Part shown: positions 1 through 8,021 of the stretch, in pieces
How positions within the stretch are numbered: the first letter of the stretch is position 1
Layout: the number at the start of each line of letters is the position of its first letter
NCBI GenBank assembly: GCA_040772305.1
Contig: JAXGYK010000003.1
Span: 102,453 to 166,452, forward strand
From: Mesolinea sp040772305
GTDB lineage: Bacteria; Chloroflexota; Anaerolineae; Anaerolineales; Anaerolineaceae
Reading direction: 5' to 3'
Length of the DNA: 64,000 nucleotides
Made by a program: the position numbers and the translations under genes
Notes under the pieces: model-generated
Database searches by the model: none
Told to the model about the DNA's origin: nothing
Seen by the model: the letters and a program-made list of their open reading frames with translations, nothing else

Positions 1-1062
1 AGCCAAAGTGACATTCCAGCGAACGGAAAGATTGCCGATAATGCCTTGATGTTTGCGATCTTCCGGGATCATCACAATGCCATGCGCGATCGCTTCAATG
101 GGATTGCTAATTGAGATCTTTTTGCCTTCCAGATAAATATCACCACCTAAAAGCCTGTCGGCCCCAAAGATTGCACGTGCTGTTTCAGTTCGCCTTGCTC
201 CTACCAGACCTTCTAATCCGAAAACCTCACCCGAACGGACTGAGAAACTGATGTCCTTAAAACTGGCCCCCTTCAAGTTGCGGACTTCGATCACGGTTTC
301 CCCTATCTCGGTATTAATTTCAGGATATACATCCTCAAGGGTTTCGTTGATCATGTCACTGATGATCTGGGCGCGATTTGTATCCTTGGTCAGATACGTA
401 GATATTTTTTTACCGTCTCGCAATACTGTTACCCGGTCACTGATCTCAAATATCTCTTCCAGTCGATGCGAAATATAAATGATCGAGACACCCATCTTTT
501 TGAGCTGTTGGATGATCTTAAAAAGAATCTCAACTTCTTTCTCTGTGAGCGGGGCTGTAGGCTCGTCAAGGATGAGCACTTTTACTTTTTGACTGATGGC
601 TTTGGCAATTTCTACCACTTGCATATGGGCAACCGGAAGCTCTCTAATCAAAGTCTCGGGATGGATATCCAGTTCAAAAACTTTAAGCACTTCCTCGGCC
701 TTGCTGTAAACCTGTTTGAGATCAAAAAGACCGTTAGGGAAAAGTTCCTGGCCTAAGAAGATATTCTCTGCAACTGATAAGGAAGGAATGAGATTCAGTT
801 CTTGATATACCACCTCGATTCCAATCCTGGTAGAAAGTGCAGGTGTCATCTCGCTATAGCTTTTGCCTTCATACATGATGCTTCCACCATCGGGCTGAAC
901 TGCACCAGAGATAATCTTGATCATGGTTGATTTTCCAGCACCATTGGCCCCAACCAGGGCATGAACTTCGCCCCGATTGATATCAAAGTCGATGTCTTCA
1001 AGGACCTTGACACCAGAATAAGACTTGCTGATATCGGATAATGAAAGGATTCTCGCATTCAT
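1..1062 (-). CDS. Sugar ABC transporter ATP-binding protein (RbsA/MglA type), partial
   Basis: The reading frame is open from the ATG at 1062 to the window edge, giving the first 354 residues of a protein whose family is normally about 500 residues with two ATPase domains. The first domain has Walker A GANGAGKS at residues 38-45, a signature variant LPVAHMQ, and Walker B LILDEPT. The second domain starts near residue 250, and its end lies outside the window. The family couples ATP hydrolysis to import of monosaccharides. It follows the sugar-binding lipoprotein gene on the same strand by 67 bases, so the two should be one operon; a permease is expected just left of the window. The specific sugar cannot be told from the sequence. 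Confidence 0.93.
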   Translation of the reverse strand, partial: MNARILSLSDISKSYSGVKVLEDIDFDINRGEVHALVGANGAGKSTMIKIISGAVQPDGGSIMYEGKSYSEMTPALSTRIGIEVVYQELNLIPSLSVAENIFLGQELFPNGLFDLKQVYSKAEEVLKVFELDIHPETLIRELPVAHMQVVEIAKAISQKVKVLILDEPTAPLTEKEVEILFKIIQQLKKMGVSIIYISHRLEEIFEISDRVTVLRDGKKISTYLTKDTNRAQIISDMINETLEDVYPEINTEIGETVIEVRNLKGASFKDISFSVRSGEVFGLEGLVGARRTETARAIFGADRLLGGDIYLEGKKISISNPIEAIAHGIVMIPEDRKHQGIIGNLSVRWNVTLA

Positions 1063-1129
1063 ATGTCACCTGGAAACCCGGGATGATCAGTCTCGAAGAG
1101 AAACTGACCATCCCTAATACTAAAGTTGA

Positions 1130-2095
1130 TTATTGAAGGAAATCCTTCGCATTGTCAATAGTGATCTGAATCTGCGGGAAATACACGACAGCTTCGAAGG
1201 GATTCCCATTTTTGATGTCGTAAGCAGTTTGGATCATCTGTTCGCCGATAGCATTGAGGTCAAGGTGGATAGTAGATCTGTAGATCGTGTTCTCTGAGAT
1301 CAATTTTACTGCCTCGGGTAGTGCATCTACAGCAAAGAGCCCAAAGTCGTCAGCCGCTTTACCAGCTGCAACTACTGACTCGTAAATACCCAGAATGCCA
1401 GCGTCATCGATACCAATCACGACCTTCATGTTAGGGTGTGCTTGCATAAAAGCTTCGCCAACTTCAATACCTTCGTTCTGGTAGCCTGCCTGGGCAATGG
1501 CAACGATTTCAGCATTGGGTGCCTCAATGGGCAATGCCTCCGTAATACCCACTTCCCGGTCCAGACAAACCTGGTTGAGAGGATAGTTAGCTATACCAAC
1601 CTCAACCCTTTCGCCTTCGGGGAAGGTTTCCTTGATCCAGGCAGCAGCATTCCTAGCGAGGGTACGGCCGATTTCAACGTTATCCAGGCCAAAATAAGCA
1701 TCATCATATTCCAAATCGGTATCAAAGGCGATTACGAACATGCCCTGATCTTTTGCTTTCAACAAGATATCTTTCGCCGACTCGTTATCGAAGGCATGGA
1801 TGATAATGCCATCGTATTTCGCATTAACAAAATTTTCGACGGCTTCTCTCTGCTTCAGCGGATCTGCTTTGGCGTCGCTCATAACCAATTCGATATTTAG
1901 CGATTTGGCCTTTTCAAGCATGTAGTTATACATGTTTGCATGAGCAGGGTTAGAAATATCTTGGAAGGAAACTCCAACTGTCATCTTTTCAGTAGCTGCA
2001 GGCGCTGCAGCCTGTTCTGAAGCAGCTGGGGCACAGGCGGCTACCAAAATCGCAATTAATGCGATTGACAAAATCCTATACAAATTCTTTTTCAT
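1130..2095 (-). CDS. Sugar-binding lipoprotein of ABC transporter (periplasmic-binding protein type 4)
   Basis: A 321-residue secreted lipoprotein. A positively charged start and hydrophobic stretch lead to a lipobox LVAAC with the lipidated Cys near residue 21, followed by an Ala-rich linker. The mature part has the ribose/galactose-binding protein fold pattern (Peripla_BP_4), with VGVSFQDISNPA near the start and VVIGIDDAGILGIYESVVAAGK in the second lobe. The start at 2095 is preceded by AGGAG. The role is capture of a sugar outside the membrane for the ATPase encoded next. Upstream on the same strand lies the IS-split M42 gene, so a promoter from the IS or a new one in 2096-2233 may now drive it. 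Family call is secure; ligand unknown. Confidence 0.92.
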   Translation of the reverse strand: MKKNLYRILSIALIAILVAACAPAASEQAAAPAATEKMTVGVSFQDISNPAHANMYNYMLEKAKSLNIELVMSDAKADPLKQREAVENFVNAKYDGIIIHAFDNESAKDILLKAKDQGMFVIAFDTDLEYDDAYFGLDNVEIGRTLARNAAAWIKETFPEGERVEVGIANYPLNQVCLDREVGITEALPIEAPNAEIVAIAQAGYQNEGIEVGEAFMQAHPNMKVVIGIDDAGILGIYESVVAAGKAADDFGLFAVDALPEAVKLISENTIYRSTIHLDLNAIGEQMIQTAYDIKNGNPFEAVVYFPQIQITIDNAKDFLQ

Positions 2096-2328
2096 TACTT
2101 CTCCTATTTATTTTAGTGTTTGATTTTCCAATTCAAAAAAAGGGGCAGTATCTTATCAATGTCCTCCTTTCGAGATAATCTTTCTCATCGATTATCCCTG
2201 TACAAATCAGTACATCAAAATATTTGATAGGAATCAATACCTTTCCAAAGAAAAACTTGCATCAATCGACTGGATTGTCTTTGCACACAGATGCCCTAAG
2301 TTAACGATATCGTTGGTATCGCAAACTT

Positions 2329-2355
2329 CACAGGGCGAATGAGCATATTTTACTG
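2329..2355. repeat. 27-bp target-site duplication, left copy
   Basis: Identical base for base to 3422-3448. It abuts the left inverted repeat of the IS and is part of the M42 coding sequence (residues around VKYAHSPC). Confidence 0.95.
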
Positions 2356-3421
2356 TGTTGGTTTACGATACATCTTGGACAGTGAAGTAAAAGAATAATG
2401 CAGGAAGTGGTATCACTGATATTGTTATTGCGCTAAACAAAAAACAATATGGAGGAGCCACAACCTGCAATGGATAAGATAACACAGGAGATGAAATACC
2501 GGTACTCTTTGGTGAACTACGCTCTCAAATATGGGGTAAGCAAAGCAAGCAGAAGATACAACCGGGCGCGAAGTTATATTTACTATTGGCTCAAGCGGTT
2601 TGATGGAGCAATAGGCTCTTTAGCGGCCAAATCGCGCAGGCCTCATCACCATCCCAATCAACATACCCAGGAAGAGATTGCCCTAATCATTCGCTACCGC
2701 AGGCGGAATGCGGAGCTGGGATTGTTGGAGTTTTGGTTCAAACTGAGGGAAGTGGGATACACCCGTCATTACGTCAGTTTATATCGCGTGGAACAAAGGG
2801 AAGGGTTAGAGCGGTCCAGGAAACCCAGGCAGAAAGGGCCTCCTCCCAAACCTTATGAGGCGATGCTGTATCCCGGCCAGCGGGTACAAATTGACGTCAA
2901 ACATGTTCCCAGAGAGTGTATCCAAGATAAAACATGGGGAAAGTATTATCAGTACACAGCCATTGATGAATACAGCCGCCTGAGATACCTGGCTGCTTAT
3001 CAGCAGGCGGACACCTTCTCCTCAGCTGATTTCATCAGCAAGGCCGTCCGTTGGTTTTCCTCCCACGGTATTCGTATTGACTGTGTCCAGACGGACAATG
3101 GCCCGGAGTTCACCAGCCACTACAGCAAGAGGGAAGGCAACGACAGACCTAACCTCTTCCAGAGATACCTTAGCGAGCATGCCATCAAATACAAGCGGAT
3201 CAAGCCCTATACGCCGCGGCATAACGGCAAGGTGGAAAGGAGCCACAGGGAAGATCAAAAACGTTTTTATGACCGTGCCAAGTTCTTTTCCTTTGAAGAT
3301 TTCCAAACACAATTGAGAAGACACAATCAGCGTACGAACAAGATCCCGATGCGACCGCTTAAGTTCCTGAGCCCTTTAGATTATTTGAAACTCACTGTCC
3401 AATATGTTTGACAAACCAACA
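2356..3421 (+). mobile_element. Insertion sequence, IS481/IS1202-like, 1066 bp
   Basis: Imperfect terminal inverted repeats of about 30 bp (2356-2385 and 3392-3421, 25 of 30 matching) start TGTTGGTTT and end in a shared TTGGACAGTGA block. One transposase gene fills the element. It is flanked by a perfect 27-bp direct repeat (2329-2355 and 3422-3448), which is target DNA from the M42 gene. The TGT...ACA ends and single DDE transposase fit the IS481 superfamily. A duplication this long is instead typical, from my knowledge, of the IS1202 group; exact family placement needs an ISfinder comparison. Confidence 0.92.
2449..3411 (+). CDS. DDE transposase of the IS at 2356-3421
   Basis: 320 residues. 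The N-terminal third is a helix-turn-helix region (YALKYGVSKASRRYNRARS, around residues 27-45) followed by a basic linker. The rve-type catalytic core carries the DDE triad: Asp in VQIDVKHV, Asp in CVQTDNGPEF, and Glu in NGKVERSHRED. The frame is intact, so the enzyme could be active, consistent with recent insertion and perfect target duplication. An alternative start is the ATG at 2470 (seven residues shorter), for which the purine-rich GGAGGAG at 2451-2457 would be the ribosome site. The gene opposes the operon it interrupts. Confidence 0.93.
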   Translation: MEEPQPAMDKITQEMKYRYSLVNYALKYGVSKASRRYNRARSYIYYWLKRFDGAIGSLAAKSRRPHHHPNQHTQEEIALIIRYRRRNAELGLLEFWFKLREVGYTRHYVSLYRVEQREGLERSRKPRQKGPPPKPYEAMLYPGQRVQIDVKHVPRECIQDKTWGKYYQYTAIDEYSRLRYLAAYQQADTFSSADFISKAVRWFSSHGIRIDCVQTDNGPEFTSHYSKREGNDRPNLFQRYLSEHAIKYKRIKPYTPRHNGKVERSHREDQKRFYDRAKFFSFEDFQTQLRRHNQRTNKIPMRPLKFLSPLDYLKLTVQYV

Positions 3422-3448
3422 CACAGGGCGAATGAGCATATTTTACTG
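3422..3448. repeat. 27-bp target-site duplication, right copy
   Basis: Exact second copy of 2329-2355, immediately outside the right inverted repeat. The bases beyond the two copies differ, so the repeat is exactly 27 bp. Confidence 0.95.
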
Positions 3449-4453
3449 GAAAGCTAAGGTCGATCGTCGCAACGCCTTGACCTACATTTTGGACATAGGT
3501 GGCATCGGTAAGAATGCCTCGCGATGCAAACCAGGAATGTTTGATCTTGTTCTCCTGAGCTACTCTTTTTACGAGCTGTACTAATCCAGGAGGTGGAATA
3601 ACCCCATTTAGAGTTCCCCGTCCATGAAATGAATACATGTTAATTGCCGGCCCATCGCCGGTTGCGGAGCTGAACACCTCTTCAAGCCCGGGGCTATCTG
3701 AAGCTAAACAGACGTCCAAGGCAATTGCAATATCTGGCTTGATCAAATTGGCTGCGGTCATTGCCCCATGCATATTATGTTCTTCCTGAACGGACCCAAC
3801 AATATACAGATCACAATCCAGAGCAGAATCTGCTAGCTGTTCCGCGCATAACACAAGCGCCACACAGCCACCACGATTATCGATTGAAGTGCCAGTAACA
3901 TAACTACCTTGGAGTTCTTCAAAATGAGGCCGGTAAACCACGGAATCGCCGATGTTGATGCCTAGGTCAAGAACCTCCTGTTTAGTACGCACTCCAACGT
4001 CTACAAATAGAGAGGGGATGGGAGTAACAAGTTCCTTCTCGGAAGCACTCATCACGTGGTAAGATTTTTCACCCACCACTGCATTAATTAATCGGTCGTC
4101 CTGCGTTTGGACTAACAAGGCCAAGCCAGGAACTATTTTATCCGGTACACTGCCGTTTTTATTCAATCGTAAATAGCCATTCTCAGCAATGTTGGTTACA
4201 ACAAACCCGATCTGATCCATATGGGCAAAGAGCATGACTTTGGGTTGATTATTATTAGAGGAAGCTGCCTTAAAGTAGGCTATCACGTTTCCGAGTCGGT
4301 CAATTTTTACTTCATCAGCATACTTTGCTAAGTCTTCTTTTAATCGGTATGCCATTCGTTTTTCATAACCAGACCCGGATGGAATAAGCATATAGTCTCT
4401 AAGCAAATTCTTTGCATTTAGCATAGCAGCTCCCTCTTATCTTCTGATCAGAA

Positions 4454-5596
4454 TCAGATTACTAGTTCTGGAGTCTTTGCGCGCCAGTCTGGCATTTTTA
4501 CAGGCAAAGAACCACGCTGAATAGAAAGCTCGGAAAGGTTGGCAACTGAACTCCACTCACAAGCTTTATATACGTCCACTGGATTGCTAATCTCGCCCCG
4601 AATGGTTTTGATGAAATCTTGGACAACGTAGTAGTCGCCCCCACAGGAGTTATAGTCACCGTTAGCCGCAAGTTTTTGGGCTCCAAGGGGCATATTGCGG
4701 TAGTTTTCGGGTAAGAGGTCGCTGTAACTCCAGAGATCTTCCCAAAGAATGCCTCGCGAGGGTTTTACTTTTCCGTCTGAAAAGTAGATGCGGTCCATGG
4801 ATTCCTGACCCAAAGGACCTCTGCCCGTCTCCAAGGCTCCCTTAGTACCCTGGAGTGCAAAGTAAGCATTTTGATTAGGCCGAGGCGACATTACATCAAC
4901 CCGGATATTAATAAATTTTCCACTCTTCAGACGAAGTAAGGTGGTAGTTGTGTCTTCCTGACGAAAATCTGGATCAACATAATTGCCACTGCCATAGCTA
5001 ACCACGGTATCTATCTGGTCATCCCGAAAGAAAGACATCAGGGGACCGAGGCAATGAGTTGGATAGAATGAACCCCGTTTTCCTACTTGCCAGTATTTCC
5101 GCCAACTATCTTTCCCATTGGGGTAAACAAGCCAGCTACGGATATCTTCAATGTACTCACTTTCACCATAGTAAATTTCGCCAAAACGTCCTTGATCGAT
5201 CAATTTATTAACGAGGACAACATCTGGGCGATAATTGTAATTTTCGCACATCATAAAAACACGATCTGAAGCCTCAACAGCCTGTTTCAACCAAAAGAGT
5301 TCCTCAAGGAAAGAATTGGCAGGAACTTCACACAAGACATGTTTGCCGGATTTGAGGGCTGTGATCGACTGAGAAACGTGGAGCTGCATCGGAGTAGCAA
5401 CCATAATGGCATCTAAATCGCTATCTGCCATATCTTCAAAAAAACGGTATCGTTTGTCAATCTTATACTGATCTGCAAGACTCTCCAACTTAGCCGGATC
5501 TGCCTCACAAAAGGCTGCTACCTTCACATCTGGCATATCAACAAAGCCATCAAAATAATTTAAACCTCTGGCACCTACTATTCCTAGTCGGATCAT
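4454..5596 (-). CDS. Gfo/Idh/MocA-family oxidoreductase
   Basis: About 380 residues. The N-terminal Rossmann domain starts LGIVGARGLNYFDGF and the second domain is the usual alpha/beta dehydrogenase C-terminal half (SEYIEDIRSWLVYPNG, HCLGPLMSFF). The family oxidises or reduces sugars and inositols with NAD(P). The usual catalytic-site EKP motif is here CEVPA, with Val in place of Lys, a variant that may alter or abolish the standard reaction. Two tandem ATGs occur; AAGGAGG lies one base before the first and four before the second, so I chose 5596 rather than 5599. The gene sits between the BtpA-like gene and the M42 gene in one operon with gaps of about 20-30 bases. Confidence 0.9.
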   Translation of the reverse strand: MIRLGIVGARGLNYFDGFVDMPDVKVAAFCEADPAKLESLADQYKIDKRYRFFEDMADSDLDAIMVATPMQLHVSQSITALKSGKHVLCEVPANSFLEELFWLKQAVEASDRVFMMCENYNYRPDVVLVNKLIDQGRFGEIYYGESEYIEDIRSWLVYPNGKDSWRKYWQVGKRGSFYPTHCLGPLMSFFRDDQIDTVVSYGSGNYVDPDFRQEDTTTTLLRLKSGKFINIRVDVMSPRPNQNAYFALQGTKGALETGRGPLGQESMDRIYFSDGKVKPSRGILWEDLWSYSDLLPENYRNMPLGAQKLAANGDYNSCGGDYYVVQDFIKTIRGEISNPVDVYKACEWSSVANLSELSIQRGSLPVKMPDWRAKTPELVI

Positions 5597-5617
5597 CATC
5601 CCTCCTTAGTTTTGTTT

Positions 5618-6436
5618 CTATAAGTTTTGTTCGCGCCAGGTACGGACAACATCCATAAACTCAACAACACGCGGTTTGTCGATCTGGTTCTCAAACTTGC
5701 CATCGTACTTAAAGGTAGTACCAACAACAGCACCGTCAGCTACCTGAAGGATTCTTTCAATGGTATCCTTTCTGCAACCGGTATTCGCAAAAACGGGCAC
5801 CTTACCAGCGGTCTCTTTAGCCCGTTTTAGGATCTCAGGGTCAGTAGAGCTACCAGCTGTCGCACCAGAGACACAGAGTGCATCAGGTAAACAGTTGAAA
5901 ACGGTAGTTTTGGTGATGGATTCAATGCTGCGATCAGCCAAATATGCCGCGGCTTCCGGAACAATGTTAAATAACATTCTCACATTGCCAGCCTGGATTC
6001 TTTGGCGATGGCGGGCAGTGCGACCAGCATTCGTATTCCATAAGCCAAAATCGCTGGCGTAGACACCACTGATAATCTCACGAATAAACTTTGCGCCAGT
6101 AGCAGCAGCCAAGTCAAGTGATGCAATGGGATCCCAAAGACAGTTAACACCAAACGGGATCGTAATATCAGCCATTAGCTCACCGATAACACGAGCCATA
6201 CTCGCAACCGTAACATTGTCGACCTCGGTCAGGTATGGAAGGCTGTATTCATTGCTGAACATCACGGCATCCACACCACCTTCTTGCAAAGCAAGCAAAT
6301 CCTGACGTGCTTTGGTTATCACGTTCTTCATACCAGCAGCAGTATCGTAATTAGGATCGCCAGGCATTGCCTGTAAGTGACACATGGCGATAATCGGTTT
6401 CTTTGTTTTAAACACTTCTATAAGCCAATCTTGCAT
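5618..6436 (-). CDS. BtpA/SgcQ family protein
   Basis: 272 residues with the family's opening pattern (KPIIAMCHLQAMPGDPNY), a TIM-barrel-like run of strands (GGVDAVMFSNEYSLPY, IPFGVNCLWDP, AKFIREIISGVYASDFG), and the late motif KVPVFANTGCRKDTIERIL followed by ADGAVVGTTFK. The family has no firmly established reaction: members are linked to photosystem I assembly in cyanobacteria and to sugar operons (SgcQ) elsewhere. Here it is second in an operon behind the DeoR regulator and next to a sugar oxidoreductase, so a step in sugar or sugar-phosphate breakdown is the reasonable inference. A ribosome site (GGAGG) lies upstream of 6436. Confidence 0.88.
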   Translation of the reverse strand: MQDWLIEVFKTKKPIIAMCHLQAMPGDPNYDTAAGMKNVITKARQDLLALQEGGVDAVMFSNEYSLPYLTEVDNVTVASMARVIGELMADITIPFGVNCLWDPIASLDLAAATGAKFIREIISGVYASDFGLWNTNAGRTARHRQRIQAGNVRMLFNIVPEAAAYLADRSIESITKTTVFNCLPDALCVSGATAGSSTDPEILKRAKETAGKVPVFANTGCRKDTIERILQVADGAVVGTTFKYDGKFENQIDKPRVVEFMDVVRTWREQNL

Positions 6437-6452
6437 TTTAAATCCTCCGGTT

Positions 6453-7229
6453 TTATGTGATTATGATTTTTATCCCTTTATCTCTAAAAGATTCCAAGAT
6501 TTCAGGGTTAGCATTTTTATCTGTAATGATCATGTCCAAAGCCTCAATCGGAGCAACCTGGTTCATGGCAGTAACACCAATTTTGTGGCTATCAGCTAAG
6601 GCTATTCTTTTTTTTGCACAACGTATAATGTGTTTTTTGACCTGGGTATCATCAAGGTTAAACTCAGTTAATCCATTTTCGGGATGCAGGCCACCGATCC
6701 CTAAGAAGGCAACATCAACGTACATAACATCATAGGTCGCTTGGGCATATGGGCCAATTAGCGATATTTCACCCTGACGCACAATACCACCTGACACGAT
6801 TAGTCGCAGATCCGAACCCACTACGAAGGTTTTGAGCACCTCATTTGCAATCATCAAGCTGGAAGTAACAATCGTAAGGTTATGTTTTCCAAGCAAGTTG
6901 GGGATGATTGATGCGACAGTTGTTCCACTATCCAGAATAACGCTACTACCATTGTAAACATAATCCGCTGCAGCTGCTCCGATCTTTTTTTTGCTTTCTA
7001 CATTAGCCATTGAACGCAGAAAGAGAGGCGGTTCATAACAACGTCCCAAGTTTGCAGTTGCTCCACCATGAATCCGCTTAAGTAACCCTTGCCGGTCGAG
7101 TATGTTTAGATCGCGTCGGACCGTCATTTCGGAAACATTTAGCTGCTTACAGAGCTCATCGACGCCAACACTACCTTTATTATTAACATATTCGACAATT
7201 TTGTTCCGTCGGGCATCAATTGTGTTCAT
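6453..7229 (-). CDS. DeoR/GlpR-family transcriptional regulator
   Basis: 258 residues. The N-terminal 60 residues form the DeoR winged helix (RRNKIVEYVNNKGSVGVDELCKQLNVSEMTVRRDLNILDRQG, shown here as overlapping pieces: start RRNKIVEYVNNKGSV, recognition part VSEMTVRRDL). The rest is the sugar-phosphate sensor domain with VILDSGTTVASI, IVTSSLMIANEV and GGIVRQGEISLIG, ending in IITDKNAN. The family usually represses its own sugar operon and is released by a phosphorylated intermediate. It is the first gene of the operon, with a good promoter 30-60 bases upstream, so autoregulation is likely. Confidence 0.92.
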   Translation of the reverse strand: MNTIDARRNKIVEYVNNKGSVGVDELCKQLNVSEMTVRRDLNILDRQGLLKRIHGGATANLGRCYEPPLFLRSMANVESKKKIGAAAADYVYNGSSVILDSGTTVASIIPNLLGKHNLTIVTSSLMIANEVLKTFVVGSDLRLIVSGGIVRQGEISLIGPYAQATYDVMYVDVAFLGIGGLHPENGLTEFNLDDTQVKKHIIRCAKKRIALADSHKIGVTAMNQVAPIEALDMIITDKNANPEILESFRDKGIKIIIT

Positions 7230-7260
7230 TGCTAGTCTGTATTTGTTTGATTATTGTTGA

Positions 7261-7289
7261 ATGATAATATTTAATTGGTAGTTTGTCAA
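7261..7289 (-). promoter_or_regulatory. Promoter of the DeoR-led sugar operon
   Basis: On the minus strand, TTGACA (7289-7284) is followed after exactly 17 bases by TATCAT (7266-7261), a near-consensus sigma-70 pair. The start codon of the regulator is at 7229. An AT-rich stretch with repeated CAA/ATCAAAC between -10 and start could hold the operator, but I cannot define it. Confidence 0.75.
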
Positions 7290-7473
7290 CATATCTCCCA
7301 TACTAATTAATTGTATTTTAACATTAATAGCCTGTTTTTTACTAGTTGTTTACTATATTATAGTATCAAATTCAAGATGATATATTCATGGATTCATGGA
7401 TTTTTTGAGATTACACAACTTATTTCTGTAACAAAACACCCTGCTCTTTTAGAAATCTTTATTCAGGTCAGTA

Positions 7474-7692
7474 CTATAGTGCTTCCCAATCAAGGAACAT
7501 AAATCGATTATTTTCCAATGTTCTATCGCACCATTGCTGAATAAGGACCTTATCCAACCGTCCTATTGCCAGAATAACCTGTGAAGCCAAGGCATCGAAT
7601 TTGCAAAGCTCTTCTGTGATCGCCTTTGCTATTCCTGTAGATTTGCCTTGAATGTAATTCTCTTGAACAAGGCTGTTTTCAGGTCTCTTTTG
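7474..7692 (-). pseudogene. Possible degraded coding remnant
   Basis: Within the gene-poor stretch 7290-7947, the minus strand keeps an open frame of 72 sense codons ending in TAG at 7474-7476. It has normal-looking amino-acid use (for example QVILAIGRLDKVLIQQWCDRT and NNRFMFLDWEAL) but no start codon near its front. I do not recognise the family. It may be the tail of a gene lost by decay. A plus-strand ORF at 7311-7502 in the same stretch looks like chance. Nothing else is visible in this gap. Confidence 0.25.
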
Positions 7693-7947
7693 CTAAGCAT
7701 TCCATTTCTAGGTTGAAGAATAGAATCCACTGTCGCGAACATGAGAAATGACGAATTTAATTTATCCAATATACGTTTTGAACTATTAGGTTTGTAGCCA
7801 TTTGCATAACTAAAAGTTCTAGTGTGTATTTCATAGAGTTTGGCTTTGAGCTATTCAATCCCTTCTAGTTACGTGGTATCGCCTCGTGCTGATACAAGCC
7901 AGATACGTGTTGGGTTTAGCAAAGAGAGATATGTTAAAGCGATTTAT

Positions 7948-7988
7948 AAACACAGTCTGCAAGGTCGTATTCTTTGCAGACTGTGTTT
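7948..7988 (-). terminator. Hairpin terminator after the S10 peptidase gene
   Basis: A perfect 15-bp stem (7948-7962 with 7974-7988) around an 11-base loop, with TTT at its minus-strand 3' end followed by an AT-rich tail. It lies 33 bases past the stop of the gene ending at 8022. Confidence 0.75.
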
Positions 7989-8021
7989 TAGGATTTGACA
8001 GTAAGTTTCTTGCGGAATCTG

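Larger units (their letters stand above)
2234..4424 (-). pseudogene. M42-family aminopeptidase-like gene split by an insertion sequence
   Basis: The 5' part (4424 down to 3422) encodes most of an M42/FrvX-SgcX type metallopeptidase: metal-site motifs AHMDQIG, TSIDNRGG, VQEEHNMHG and ALDVCLASD, and the last His in KYAHSPC. Reading then enters the IS and stops at 3381 after 13 foreign residues (347 aa in all). The missing tail is intact on the far side of the IS: 2328 down to 2234 continues in frame from HSPC with EVCDTNDIVNLGHLCAKT and ends LERY-stop. Removing the IS and one copy of the 27-bp repeat restores an unbroken 365-residue gene, the family's usual length. The truncated protein keeps all metal ligands but loses the last ~30 residues, so activity is uncertain. 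It lies between the Gfo/Idh gene and the sugar-binding lipoprotein gene. Confidence 0.9.

Noticed and set aside
7311..7502. 63-codon plus-strand ORF.
   Set aside because: Very AT-rich, no ribosome site, overlaps a better minus-strand remnant.
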